Source of the DNA: Balanoglossus misakiensis
Taxonomy: Eukaryota; Hemichordata
Length of the DNA stretch: 64,000 nt
Direction: 5' to 3'
NCBI GenBank assembly: GCA_040954595.2
Contig: CM082582.2
Span: forward strand, 3,658,001-3,722,000
Positions 25,606 to 36,163 of this stretch are shown one piece after another (within the stretch, counting starts at the first letter, position 1; every line of letters begins with the position of its first letter). The notes below the pieces were generated by a model, which was not told where the DNA came from, did not search any database, and saw only the letters and a program-made list of their open reading frames with translations. A program made the position numbers and the translations under genes.

Positions 25606-25626
25606 CTTGACAATAACCTTGCCCAT
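25606..25626 (-). CDS. Alternative first exon G (7 codons)
   Basis: ATG to a GTCAAG/GTGAGT donor, phase 0, encoding MGKVIVK. The same frame stays open upstream (VPLKSVTDGDLQ) back to a TGA 15 codons before the ATG, so a longer internal exon cannot be excluded, though no convincing acceptor is seen. The weakest-supported member apart from C and D. Confidence 0.35.
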
Positions 25627-26316
25627 TTGAAGATCACCGTCTGTGACTGACTTCAAGGGGACACCACTATATCATACATTTTTTCAATGGGATGAATTTC
25701 CATTCTGGTATGAAAATCCAATTTGCGCTACTTCACGATAGGAAGGCTTTGCCTGAATGCCTGACTATAATTGCGAAAATGTTTGTTTTGCTGAGCATTG
25801 TCTGCAAGTGGAGTTGGTGGAGGTCAGAGGTCTTTGCACCAAATTCATCTATGAGACATTCAATATAACACTTTCTTACCGACAACTACATGTACGCGTC
25901 AAATAACTTTCAACTTCCACTGGAAACAGAGTTATCTGGGGAATGTTTCAGTCACATACATGGCTATCAGCAGAAATGTAAGTTATTAACTTACACCATG
26001 GACGTACAATACAATGCAATGTCTTATGGAAGTTCTATCTTACATTTGTCTTATGCTCACACACAGATACATGTATTGACAAATATCACTTATCAGTGAC
26101 AGAGTAGAACACTAAAATGGAAACTTTTCAGACCCATCAACTGATGAATCAGGAAAGGACTTCCACTGTCCCCATAGCCAGACAAGGATAGGCCAAACCC
26201 TACACATCCTACAGAACACAGCAGATACAAGGATATAATGTTCTCATTTAAACACTAGGGGCTAACCTGAAGCACCTCAGAAGGGTTTTAAAATGGGTTT
26301 TAACTGATGAATGTAA

Positions 26317-26466
26317 TACATTTGTCTGAAGATTGGATTTCTAAAAGAAATGAACAAATTTGGTGGACTACAATCATACTCCCTGGAGCGAGAAGGACGA
26401 GCAACTATGGCAGAGATCAAAGAACTGCAGGATTTCCTGTGTGCAATGTACTTCTGCATGCTTTGA
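26317..26466 (+). pseudogene. Unidentified ORF fragment
   Basis: Open for 49 codons ending in TGA, containing FLKEMNKFGGLQSYSLEREG and RATMAEIKELQDFLCAMYF. Coding-like use of residues on the plus strand, opposite to the gene around it. Probably a relic of a transposon or retrocopy. Family not recognised. Confidence 0.3.
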
Positions 26467-28986
26467 AATGCAACTGACTTGCATGGCCATACTGTCTGGA
26501 TGCATCACAGGCCGTAAGACACACTAGCCCTGCCATGCCACGCTATGCAGAGCAGGCCGTTTCCATGCTCCGATTTTTTTTTCTATCTTCTTCAAAAGTA
26601 TTGAGAGTTCAATAAAATCGTTTGGTTGAACTATTTTCCAATGCATTGGTCCTGGAATGCACTACTTACTTAGTATTCTGAAATTTTCTTTCAAACAAAT
26701 AAATATCGGAAAAAACTTACAGTAAGCGAGAACTTCTGAAATGAACATGCTCACTTTTTCACAGATTCCATCGGCTGAAATTTTATTGAGGATTTTGACT
26801 TATTTAGCATTTTGGTTCACCAATAGTTTAGTTTTACTTTTATAATGACTGTGTACTTTTTATATCAATTTTGTCAGATTCATTGTGATATTGTCAGTGT
26901 CTACATAAAACAACGGTAAGGTCAAAGGTCAAAAACTATGGATTCCCCGAGTCCATTACTATACTCAAGTCCAATAACCCAGGTGTCATTGAACTCAAAA
27001 TCCTCATTTGCATATTGTTAATGATTTCTGTTACTGAGAATGATTGTATTACAGAACTCTATAGGTATAATAACACGGAAAATAGGAAAATGGCCATCTA
27101 GTACATGTACCTGTAAATGGGAATGGGATCATCAGGTGATAAATGTGTGCAAGAGAATATCTCTACACATGAAAAACCGCAATTGTGTGTCCTTTTTTCG
27201 CTCCATGCCAGGGTCAATGTTACAACCTTAACACCGGAGCACTACGCCATGACCACGGATTGACAACAAGGCACAAAAACAACACTGTGTAAATATGTAC
27301 TAGCATATCATGTGTTTTGCATTTATGATGACGTACATGTACTGTACTGTAGCTGTGTCAGAGTACACATTGCGTTGGGATTGTTGATTACGCCATAATC
27401 AAACACCACAACATAATCAATTGGTACGTGGTTTATGCAAAGTGGTTCTGTGGGAATTACATGTACCAGTATGTACGCAAATTTCCGTCCAAGTACCAGG
27501 TAGAATCATGACGTCACCACTGTCCCACACTACAAAATATTCATCACAACCTGAACAACCTTTTTCCTTTTTCTGGCACCTTTACACAAATTGTCTATGC
27601 TCAACCAAGTGTACATATAGTTTCTAAAAAATGCACTTCAGGTTACAATGGCTGTTACTTAACCACACACAAAAAGAACGGTCAATGTCAAAAGTAAAGT
27701 AACTAAAGCACATTAATTTGCAACAAAAGCACTGATGTACAATGAACTTCAAAGGGAACTGTGTATCACTGAAGCAAATGGCCGTAATTAACTTCAACAT
27801 TAGCAGCAATAATTGCAGCCTTGGTGGGCTGTTTGGGTGGCTGGATCCTGTAGCTGGCATGGTGTTTCATGCGGCTCGCACTAGGCCCAACCAAACCCAC
27901 AAAGGCTACAATTACTGCATATACTTTAACATGTAGCAGGATCAAACCCTTTTTATAGTTTCTCTCAGCAAATTCCCCCATGTATATGAAAAGAGGTTAC
28001 AATGTCAAATATGACAGAATTATCAAAGCCTCGGAACTGATGGAAAGGGGTAGCAAACATCACAATGAAACTGAAAGCACAGCTGCCTTCTATCATGGCA
28101 ATAATTCTACTTTACTCCAGGTGTTGAGCTAAATAAGATTCCCCAGAAGAACAGAGAAGTGAGAGAACACTCCACAATCATGGAAGTGATCTGTCATATA
28201 AACAAATTCCATTTTCTGTCCCACTTACCGGTGAAATGCACTGTAAACTGTATGACAATGTATCACGTATACACTCCTAGTGCATGTAGTCCTAATGATC
28301 CTACAGTACCTAGAATCCAACAACTTAACATTCGCCGTTTCCAAAACAACAACAACAACAACACTCTAGACTCAGCTGTGAAATATTTAACCCCGATCAC
28401 CAATGCAATAGGTGTGAATTTGATCCACTGGTGAACACTAAAGGTAACTCTTATGTAAATTTGATCATGTGGAAATAAACATTGTTCACACGTTGTAAAT
28501 GTAATGACATGTAAATAAGTCAATTAATTAAATTAGCATGCATTCAGCCCGAAGCAGGGGGGCAAGTTCAAAAAGTCACACAGGTGACGGCCGGCGATCA
28601 GAAGGGTGCGCCGATCCATGGTCACTCCACCAAAAACACACGCCCGACTGTCGTCACAAGTTCTCGGCATATGCTCAGACAGCAGGTCAAAGGGTACAAG
28701 TACGGAGGCCGAATATTGGACATGAATCATGATCACCAAAACAAACATCACAACAACGAAACACGTGTACAGACAAAACACGATCAGCAATCATGTTGTA
28801 ATACAGCCATGGTGTTACATTGAAATCCTACTGAACATCGTGATCATCCCCAAACCATGCCATGAATATTTAACTTATCTTCTTACAGTGCTAAGTGTAT
28901 GACTGGAACATGTAGATATGTGAGAGATGTAGGCCTAGTCCTGTACTCAGGTCACGATATACTTATTGGGTAATGCTAAAACTTAC
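26467..28986. other. Intron / intergenic
   Basis: AT-rich, with a short (CAA)n run near 28349 and scattered ACATGTA words. A minus-strand donor-like CACCG/GTAAGT near 28228 lacks an upstream ATG frame. Nothing else supported. Confidence 0.5.
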
Positions 28987-29043
28987 TTGTTCTGTCTTGT
29001 CTTCCGTTGTTTTTTTCTTGCGGTCATCCCTTTTAGATGCCAT
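28987..29043 (-). CDS. Alternative first exon H (19 codons, distal)
   Basis: ATG to a GAACAA/GTAAGT donor, 57 bp, phase 0, encoding MASKRDDRKKKTTEDKTEQ. A strongly basic/acidic soluble N-terminus with a good start context (AAGATGG) and a strong donor. The upstream sequence (29044-29330) is GC-richer and contains CACGTGA motifs, as expected for a promoter. It is the most distal candidate first exon of the KIAA1755/PLEKHG4-like gene, though it could open a different gene. Confidence 0.55.
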
Positions 29044-29330
29044 CTTTGTTGCGTGAGTTACCCTTAGGAATTCAAGTGTTCCAGTAGTTGTTCATCCACA
29101 GAAAACCGTCTGCATCTACTGTGAGTTCACGTTGTTATATCGCAACCAGCAGTCGACCCCATCGCCATTTTATTTCCTGTAGCAGACTACGCAAGCGCAG
29201 TTACGTTCATTCACGTGATGTCCTCTCGCTAGAGTGTAGCGCCAGCAGCGGGAGAAAGGGGGCAGGGTAGACTATTCGCTGAACACTGCGTCTCACGTGA
29301 CTTGGCAAAAAGACGCGTCACGAAGATAGT
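29044..29330 (-). promoter_or_regulatory. Probable promoter region of distal first exon
   Basis: Immediately upstream of the ATG at 29043. GC and CpG are clearly higher than in the flanking introns (AGCGCCAGCAGCGGG), with two CACGTGA E-box-like motifs at about 29213 and 29293. No TATA box seen. Confidence 0.35.
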
Positions 29331-29838
29331 TAAATAATAACACATGATAGCGAGGGCAATATCACGATTTGAAGCCTGCCCTCGGGCTGGTAGTCTAGAA
29401 TCTATCCGTTCGTAGTCGCATTCACCCTACTACCGTCTAGGAACGCAGAACCAAAATCTAGTAAGGCCATAAAAATGGTAATTTGAATGTGAATAGTCTC
29501 CAACTGAGCAGTCTGACGTCAGAGAAGTCAATCACTTACGTTGACCGACTACTGATTGGCCGTGAGGTGATGACGTTGAATGTTAATTATGTTTACAATG
29601 TAGCTCCGCCCCGAATGATACATAATCATGATCACGTGGTGACGCTTGACGTCAGATTGCTCAGTTGGAGACTATTCACATTCAAATTACCATTTTTATG
29701 GCCTTACTAGATTTTGGTTCTGCGTTCCTAGACGGTAGTAGGGTGAATGCGACTACGAACGGATAGATTCTAGACTACCAGCCCGAGGGCAGGCTTCAAA
29801 TCGTGATGTTGCTGGAGCATAATGTGTTATTAATTTTA
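29331..29838. mobile_element. Hairpin element with ~190-bp inverted arms
   Basis: The sequence from ATCACGATTTGAAGCC (about 29362) through ATGGTAATTTGAATGTG is repeated inverted from CACATTCAAATTACC to GGCTTCAAATCGTGAT (about 29810), around a ~110-bp loop. Outer parts (TAATAACACAT...) also pair imperfectly, taking the ends to about 29331 and 29838. No clear target duplication. Confidence 0.75.
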
Positions 29839-29971
29839 TTACGCCGAACATTTGAACGTACATACACTGCAGCATGTAGCATGTAGACTCGCGTCCATAT
29901 GTCGTACGTTGCTGAGAATGTAAAATGTCTCGATCTCCCAAGAATTATACGATACCTACTTCGAACTTAGA

Positions 29972-30223
29972 TTATTTTGAAAAAACTGCGCTGTTGGTTG
30001 CGATTTTGGTGTATTTACTGCCCGTTTGCAGTAAAATATCATCCAGTTGAACAGGTGTTAAGCCTGTGTGTCGCTTTAAAGCCATATAGATGCGGGAGTT
30101 GACTGATCGTGAAGGAAGCCATTGAACGACAGTTTGGAACGCGCAGAAGTCGCGCGCAGAACACCAAAACAACCCAGCGGGCAATATCAGCGCACGCGAC
30201 AGGGCTTTATCAACTCTAGCCAT
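29972..30223 (-). CDS. Candidate 5' coding exon, possible mitochondrial leader
   Basis: ATG-started open frame of 83 codons in a CpG-rich stretch. The N-terminus MARVDKALSRALILPAGLFW is Arg-rich with no early acid cluster, then RSVNSRIYMALKRHTGLTP follows, the look of a mitochondrial targeting sequence. A donor-like GGCA/GTAAAT occurs near 30022 (phase 1). No family recognised; it may be a first exon or a chance open frame in CpG-rich DNA. Confidence 0.3.
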   Translation of the reverse strand: MARVDKALSRALILPAGLFWCSARDFCAFQTVVQWLPSRSVNSRIYMALKRHTGLTPVQLDDILLQTGSKYTKIATNSAVFSK

Positions 30224-30520
30224 GTTATATCACTTTTTTTTCTATATCACGTGAGCTCGTCTCAGCCAATCACGAAAACGGTATAATACGTGAGGTGTAA
30301 TAAACGCAGATAAACGCCGACCGCCATTTTGAAAAGTGTTATTTTTTTGACACTTTCCCGGAAGTGGCTAATGCGCATGTAGTTGTATTGATTTTAGCTT
30401 CACTTCCATCATAAACTGTTGTTTTTTTAAAAATATGTATATTCGGGAAGAGTAAAAATGAATGTCAAGAAACGCGACAGATTGAATGTAGCCCGGAAGT
30501 TATAGAACGTTCATTTATTA

Positions 30521-31110
30521 GAGAGGTTTAGTTACACGTAAATACGTTCGATCAGTACGCGTAGCGTCATTGTCACGTGATAAGCAGAGGTCGCGTACGC
30601 GTAGAACAGACGTTCGGAACGGCAAGCGACGCTTCTACGCGTAATCATGATTACGTGTAACATTTTTTCGGAATTCCTCTATATTCTCTCTTTAATTTGA
30701 ACGATTGATCTCTGAAGTGCAATTGTGATGTAGCCAGCATCCATGTTATCTAAAAAAATTCTGCCATATGTGCTAAAACCGGCGCTATTTGGTGTTTTCA
30801 AAACATAAACACAACAATTTATTCCCAAACTACGTTTTCAGTGGACGCCTCGACAAAGACATCGAAAAACTTCACTAAACCATATTTCCACTGCAGTCAA
30901 GAAACTTATTGCAAGGGTGGTGATCATAGAGAATATTCATCACACACAAAATTTATTGAAGTGAAAAATATTTGAATTTTCTATTGTTTTTAAATATTTT
31001 TGTTATTCAAAACGGACAACTAAACCGCAAAATTCACGCGTCGCTACGCATACGCGAACGCCACTGCCTGCCGTCAGACGTACGCGTATTTACGTGTAAC
31101 TAAACCTCTC
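30521..31110. mobile_element. 590-bp DNA transposon, TATTA duplication
   Basis: The ends are inverted: GAGAGGTTTAGTTACACGTA on the left and TACGTGTAACTAAACCTCTC on the right, both flanked by TATTA (30516-30520 and 31111-31115). Subterminal ACGCGTA motifs recur inside. No transposase ORF. Confidence 0.8.
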
Positions 31111-31261
31111 TATTAGCCAATCAGATTCCAAAATTCTAAATATGGCGGTTTGTGTTTACCTGCCTCTTTGGTGTTTGTCACCGAGGCAGGGTACCAGCCA
31201 AGGTAGACTAGTCCTCTCGCCTGAACTGCACATGTGCGAGTTTTCTGTTTACAAACAACTT

Positions 31262-31473
31262 AGTCTGGTCCCCTGCCCCACCCCCACCGCTGGCTGCGCT
31301 CGCGCTCAACCAGCATCGGTCGTGATTGGGCCCTGATGGGACAGGGGACCAGACAATCTGATTAAAATCAGATGTAGGGAACGGCGACGTAGTTTTTTTT
31401 TATGAGGCGACAGCATAAAAAAAACACGTCGCCGTTCCCTACATCTGATATTAATCAGATTGGGGACCAGACT
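31262..31473. mobile_element. 212-bp double-hairpin MITE with 11-bp duplication
   Basis: Ends AGTCTGGTCCCC and GGGGACCAGACT. Identical ACAAACAACTT flanks at 31251-31261 and 31474-31484. Two stems lie inside: CTGGTCCCCTG/CAGGGGACCAG on the left and a ~45-bp stem around GATGTAGGGAACGGCGACGT on the right. A 9-11 bp duplication is typical of the Mutator superfamily; the assignment is inferred. Confidence 0.8.
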
Positions 31474-31629
31474 ACAAACAACTTTGACACAATTTAGCTT
31501 GCTTTCATTGTATTATAAAGTAAAGTTGGGTGAAGACGGATATATCAAAACATTGTAGACTATAGTCTAGTCAATATAGGGCTAGACCCACCACAAATTG
31601 CAACAGAATTTTTTTCTTCGGAATATATT

Positions 31630-31807
31630 TTGGAGAGGTGTCTAGAACAACATATTAAAAATGCATCCGAAAATAATAGTCCTTCAAATCTTTCAATTCT
31701 TTGCCCAGGTCACTTACCATTGCGTTCTCTTGGAGATTTCCTTATGGGCAGGAAGCTGGGATTCATTGAGCGCGATGATTCGTTTAGAAGGAACACTGAG
31801 ATCGTGT
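31630..31807 (+). pseudogene. ORF fragment interrupted by Foldback-like element (left part)
   Basis: An open frame containing LPLRSLGDFLMGRKLGFIER runs to the insertion site at 31807. If the element and one copy of the 9-bp duplication are removed, the frame continues for about 30 codons on the far side (from 33086, including KLVKDMAEKRKNPNRK) to a stop. This suggests the insertion split a coding or formerly coding sequence. Family not recognised. Confidence 0.35.
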
Positions 31808-33076
31808 ATGGAGTGTAATTCATGCCAAAATTAGCACCAAGCTTTTCGATGAGAGCACCCGCTTTTCGATGAGAGTACGTCAGCTTTTCGATGAGAGTAT
31901 TCACTTTTCCATCAGAGCACACAGCTTTTCGATTAGAGTATTCACTTTTCGATAAGAACACCCTCTTTTCGATTAAAGAGCGCCCCTCTTTTCGATGAGA
32001 GAACCACAGCTTTTCGATTAGAGTATTCACTTTTCGAAATTTCTTTATTATCTTAATTGCAATTCATGCCTCCCCGCCTTGTGGTATTTAAGGAAATAGT
32101 GTCAGTTGCTACCGCATTTTGAGGTTTCGATCTTTTGTGGTTTCGTTGTGCGCGCGCGTATATTCACTGTAGCAGTTTGGCATGAATCGTTTGCGCGAAG
32201 AAAATAAAATTCTAAAAGAAAAAAAAAACAGTTGAAAAATCGCTAAAAGTTAGCCACGAGCGGTTCTAAAATAAACTTCCATAACAACATGTATACTTGA
32301 CGCGTTCCAGTCAAAGCAGACCTAAAATGTATCAATTTTTAAGCATTTAACCCATTCAAAATATTCAAATTAGAAAAAGACGCATATGCATTCTTGGCGT
32401 CCCCAGAGACACACGAACGCAAGTGCGGCCCGGACACAAGATGAAAGAGATGATAGGGGGGGGGGGGGGGTCGGCAACGGTCCACTTTGTGCAGTGAACT
32501 CACGTTGATCTTTGCAAAATAAATGACGTTATTTTCTTGTAAAATCCAACCCGTGCATTTGATCACTGGGCTACGTCCACCACGCGACAGCAAACAAATT
32601 GGGCGTCCACACTGTCAAAGTTTCAAAACTTTAAACTTCCGGGTCACCGCTATAAGACCCCCTAAGCCCACCCCAGTAGACCTGACATACTCTCATCGAA
32701 AAGCTTTAGCGCTCTGATAGAAAAGCTGGGTGTTCTCATCGAAAAGCTAGGTGCTCTTATCAATAAGCGGGCGCCCTCATCGTAAAGTGGGGGTGGTAAC
32801 TCTGATCGAAAAGCTGTGTGCTCTGATGGAAAAGTGAATACTCTGATCGAAAAGCGCGAATACTCTGATGGAAAAGTGAATACTCTGATCGAAAAGCGCG
32901 AATACTCTGATCGAAAAGCTGTGTGCTCTGATCGAAAAGTGAATACTCTGATCGAAAAGCTGTGTGCTCTGATGGAAAAGTGAATACTCTCATCGAAAAG
33001 CGCAAATACTCTCATCGAAAAGTGAATACTCTCATCGAAAAGCTGTGTGCTAATTTTGGCATGAATTACACTCCAT
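31808..33076. mobile_element. Foldback-like element 1 (1269 bp, 9-bp duplication)
   Basis: Ends ATGGAGTGTAATTCATGCC and its inverse GGCATGAATTACACTCCAT. Duplication AGATCGTGT at 31799-31807 and 33077-33085. Just inside each end is a tandem array of ~14-25 bp units built on CTTTTCGATNAGAG, about ten units on the left (31838-32036) and more on the right (32690-33045), in opposite orientation. Long inverted ends made of tandem repeats plus a 9-bp duplication are the defining traits of Foldback (FB) elements. The middle includes a G run near 32457 and no transposase. Confidence 0.85.
32034..32195. repeat. 160-bp segment shared with Foldback-like element 2
   Basis: From CGAAATTTCTTTATTATCTT to GCAGTTTGGCATGAATCG. 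Almost the same sequence occurs at 34020-34195, with a short extra TGTATATG in the second copy. It links the interiors of two otherwise different elements. Confidence 0.8.
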
Positions 33077-33085
33077 AGATCGTGT

Positions 33086-33180
33086 CTGATTGTTTCTTGT
33101 ACAAAAACTGTAGATGGAAGCTCGTGAAGGATATGGCAGAGAAGAGGAAAAACCCAAACAGGAAATGACAACGGGAAAGG
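33086..33180 (+). pseudogene. ORF fragment interrupted by Foldback-like element (right part)
   Basis: Continues the frame of 31630-31807 after the insertion and ends at a TGA about 30 codons in (DCFLYKNCRWK, then KLVKDMAEKRKNPNRK). See the left part. Confidence 0.3.
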
Positions 33181-34139
33181 ATAATGGTGAAATGAAGAAA
33201 GACAACACAAATACACTCCCTCTACGGGATAATGCTGAAACGAGAGAAGCAACAACAAACAAACTGAGGAGGTGGCTGCAACAACAGCAACAGAAACGAG
33301 ACGAAAGCAGCAACGCTTACTGTGACTGAAAATGTTGTCATGGAAACAAATAACTGCCAGATAAAAGATCAGAAATTAGAGAGCAATATTTCCAATTCTG
33401 ATGAAAAAAGAGACAAATATATCCCAGAGTGACTTTTTTCAGGAATTTGTGAAATAGTTTGGCCAGTTCATCCATACATGACCAAATTCGTCCTCTGTAT
33501 GTATCTAACAATTTAGACAAATGCTTCCTTCTGACTGGATGTAACATGGAACTTTTTTGAAAAAATGTAATAAAACCTACAGAAAGATTTTTTACATTAC
33601 AAAACTTTGATTATCTTGATTGTTTAGTATCAGACCCAAAAACCATGTGTTGGCCCCCACCAGGTGGAACCCTAGCTCTGCGTACAGGTCTGTGTGTTCC
33701 CGGCGTTACACGTGTAACGCCGGGAACACACGAAACGACGAAATCATTATTAAAATAGGGGCCAGTCATCAAGACGGTGGCGTATGATTTTTTTAAAAGT
33801 TTCCAAATAAGTTCCTGGTCTGCGGCCTGGTACTAGTGGTTGCGCGCCAAAAAAGAATCCCGCCCCAAAAGGTCAATGTACGAGTATATTCACAGGGCTA
33901 AGGATTAGTTGAAACAAAGCAGTAGTGTCCGTAAGCTTTCGAGAGTCAAACACTGATGGGGGGTAAGAGTAGTAGTTATATATAGAAACACATGTAACTC
34001 ACACAACACAGTATCATTGTCGAAATTTCTTTATTATCTTAATTGCAATTCATGCCTCCCCGCCTTGTGGTATTTAAGGAAATAGTGACAGTTGCTGCCG
34101 CATTTTGAGGTTTCGATCTGTTGTGGTTTCGTTGTGCGC

Positions 34140-34740
34140 GCGCGTATATTCACTGTGTATATGTAGCAGTTTGGCATGAATCGTTTGAGCGCACACGACG
34201 TCGACTCTACCACTACATAGTACCAGGCCGCAGACCAGGAACTGGCGACCCGCCGTTTGTTTCCAACGCCAAATTTGATTCTAAGATTCGAGAAAACAAT
34301 TTATCTGACCTGTAGTTTTCTTGGCTCGCTTACGTTTTAATTTGGAAACTTTTAAAAAAATCATACGCCACCGTCTTGATGACTGGCCCCTATTTTAATA
34401 ATGGTTTCGTCGTTTCGCTGTTTCGTTGTTTCGCAAAGTATACTTTGCGAAACAACGAAACAGCGAAACGACGAAACCATTATTAAAATAGGGGCCAGTC
34501 ATCAAGACGGTGGCGTAATTTTTTTTAAAGTTTCCAAATTAAAACGTAAGCGAGCCAAGAAAACTACAGGTCAGATAAATTGTTTTCTCGGAAATTCAAC
34601 ATTAGAATTTGGCGTTGGAAACAAACGGCGGGTCGCCAGTTCCTGGTCTGCGGCCTGGTACTATGTAGTGGTAGAGTCGACGTCGTGTGCGCGCAAACGA
34701 TTCATGCCAAACTGCTACATATACACAGTGAATATACTGT
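34140..34740. repeat. Giant near-perfect palindrome (~300-bp arms)
   Basis: Centre between 34440 and 34441 (GCAAAGTA/TACTTTGC). The innermost 77 bp of each arm are exact inverse copies; outward to about 34140 and 34740 only a few differences appear. A further partial copy of the arm lies at 33728-33850. Confidence 0.9.
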
Positions 34741-34789
34741 GTATGTGGTGGAGGCCGTGTAACGCCGGGAACACACAGACCTGTACGCA

Positions 34790-36163
34790 GAGCTACCTCC
34801 ACCACAGCCCTGCAAGGCGCCATAGAAAAAACTGGTGCTTCTGCGGTCCGGATCCGGACCGCAGCTTTTTCGGCCGAAATTCGATGTTATCGAAGCAAAA
34901 TCCTTTCCCTGTCTACTTCTGCCCCCTAACCGACTCCAAATATGATGCGATTAACTTGTCCTAACGTCCGAACCACTCGCTTTCTAAAACTTTTTTGTTT
35001 ACCCATGGAGATAAACTCGCTGTAAGCCTTATATTAGCTCTGCGTACAGGTCTGTGTGTTCCCGGCGTTACACGGCCTCCACCACAGCCCTGCAAGGCGC
35101 CATAGAAAAAACTGGTGCTTCTGCGGTCCGGATCCGGACCGCAGCTTTTTCGGCCGAAATTCGATGTATCGAAGCAAAATCCTTTCCCTGTCTACTTCTG
35201 CCCCCTAACCGACTCCAAATATGATGCGATTAACTTGTCCTAACGTCCGAACCACTCGCTTTCTAAAACTTTTTTGTTTACCCATGGAGATAAACTCGCT
35301 GTAAGCCTTATATTAGCTCTGCGTACAGGTCTGTGTGTTCCCGGCGTTACACGGCCTCCACCACAGCCCTGCAAGGCGCCATAGAAAAAACTGGTGCTTC
35401 TGCGGTCCGGATCCGGACCGCAGCTTTTTCGGCCGAAATTCGATGTTTAATATCGAAGCAAAATCCTTTCCCTGTCTACTTCTGCCCCCTAACCGACTCC
35501 AAATATGATGCGATTAACTTGTCCTAACGTCCGAACCACTCGCTTTCTAAAACTTTTTTGTTTACCCATGGAGATAAACTCGCTGTAAGCCTTATATTAG
35601 CTCTGCGTACAGGTCTGTGTGTTCCCGGCGTTACACGGCCTCCACCACAGCCCTGCAAGGCGCCATAGAAAAAACTGGTGCTTCTGCGGTCCGGATCCGG
35701 ACCGCAGCTTTTTCGGCCGAAATTCGATGTTTAATATCGAAGCAAAATCCTTTCCCTGTCTACTTCTGCCCCCTAACCGACTCCAAATATGATGCGATTA
35801 ACTTGTCCTAACGTCCGAACCACTCGCTTTCTAAAACTTTTTTGTTTACCCATGGAGATAAACTCGCTGTAAGCCTTATATTAGCTCTGCGTACAGGTCT
35901 GTGTGTTCCCGGCGTTACACGGCCTCCACCACAGCCCTGCAAGGCGCCATAGAAAAAACTGGTGCTTCTGCGGTCCGGATCCGGACCGCAGCTTTTTCGG
36001 CCGAAATTCGATGTTATCGAAGCAAAATCCTTTCCCTGTCTACTTCTGCCCCCTAACCGACTCCAAATATGATGCGATTAACTTGTCCTAACGTCCGAAC
36101 CACTCGCTTTCTAAAACTTTTTTGTTTACCCATGGAGATAAACTCGCTGTAAGCCTTATATTA
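34790..36163. repeat. Tandem array, five units of ~280 bp
   Basis: The element-end sequence AGCTCTGCGTACAGGTCTG begins at 35036, 35315, 35599, 35883 and 36163, giving spacings of 279-284 bp. Each unit carries the 20-bp palindrome GCGGTCCGGATCCGGACCGC (five copies). Units are almost identical except between CGATGT and TCGAAG, where 1-6 bases vary. The repeated ~60-codon open frames are by-products of the repetition. Confidence 0.9.

Noticed and set aside
31830-33050. CRISPR-like appearance of short repeats with spacers
   Set aside because: Repeats are inverted between the two sides, irregular in spacing, bounded by transposon ends and a 9-bp duplication, and in an animal genome.
32662-33258. 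198-codon minus-strand frame with repeated FDESI/FRSEYS-like residues
   Set aside because: It is translation of the tandem CTTTTCGATNAGAG array of a Foldback-like element; the repeating peptide follows the DNA repeat and has no coding signature.
34401-34964. 187-codon plus-strand frame and ~60-codon frames repeated in the 280-bp units
   Set aside because: They arise from the giant palindrome and identical tandem units of a transposon; several overlapping frames are open at once and none resembles a protein family.
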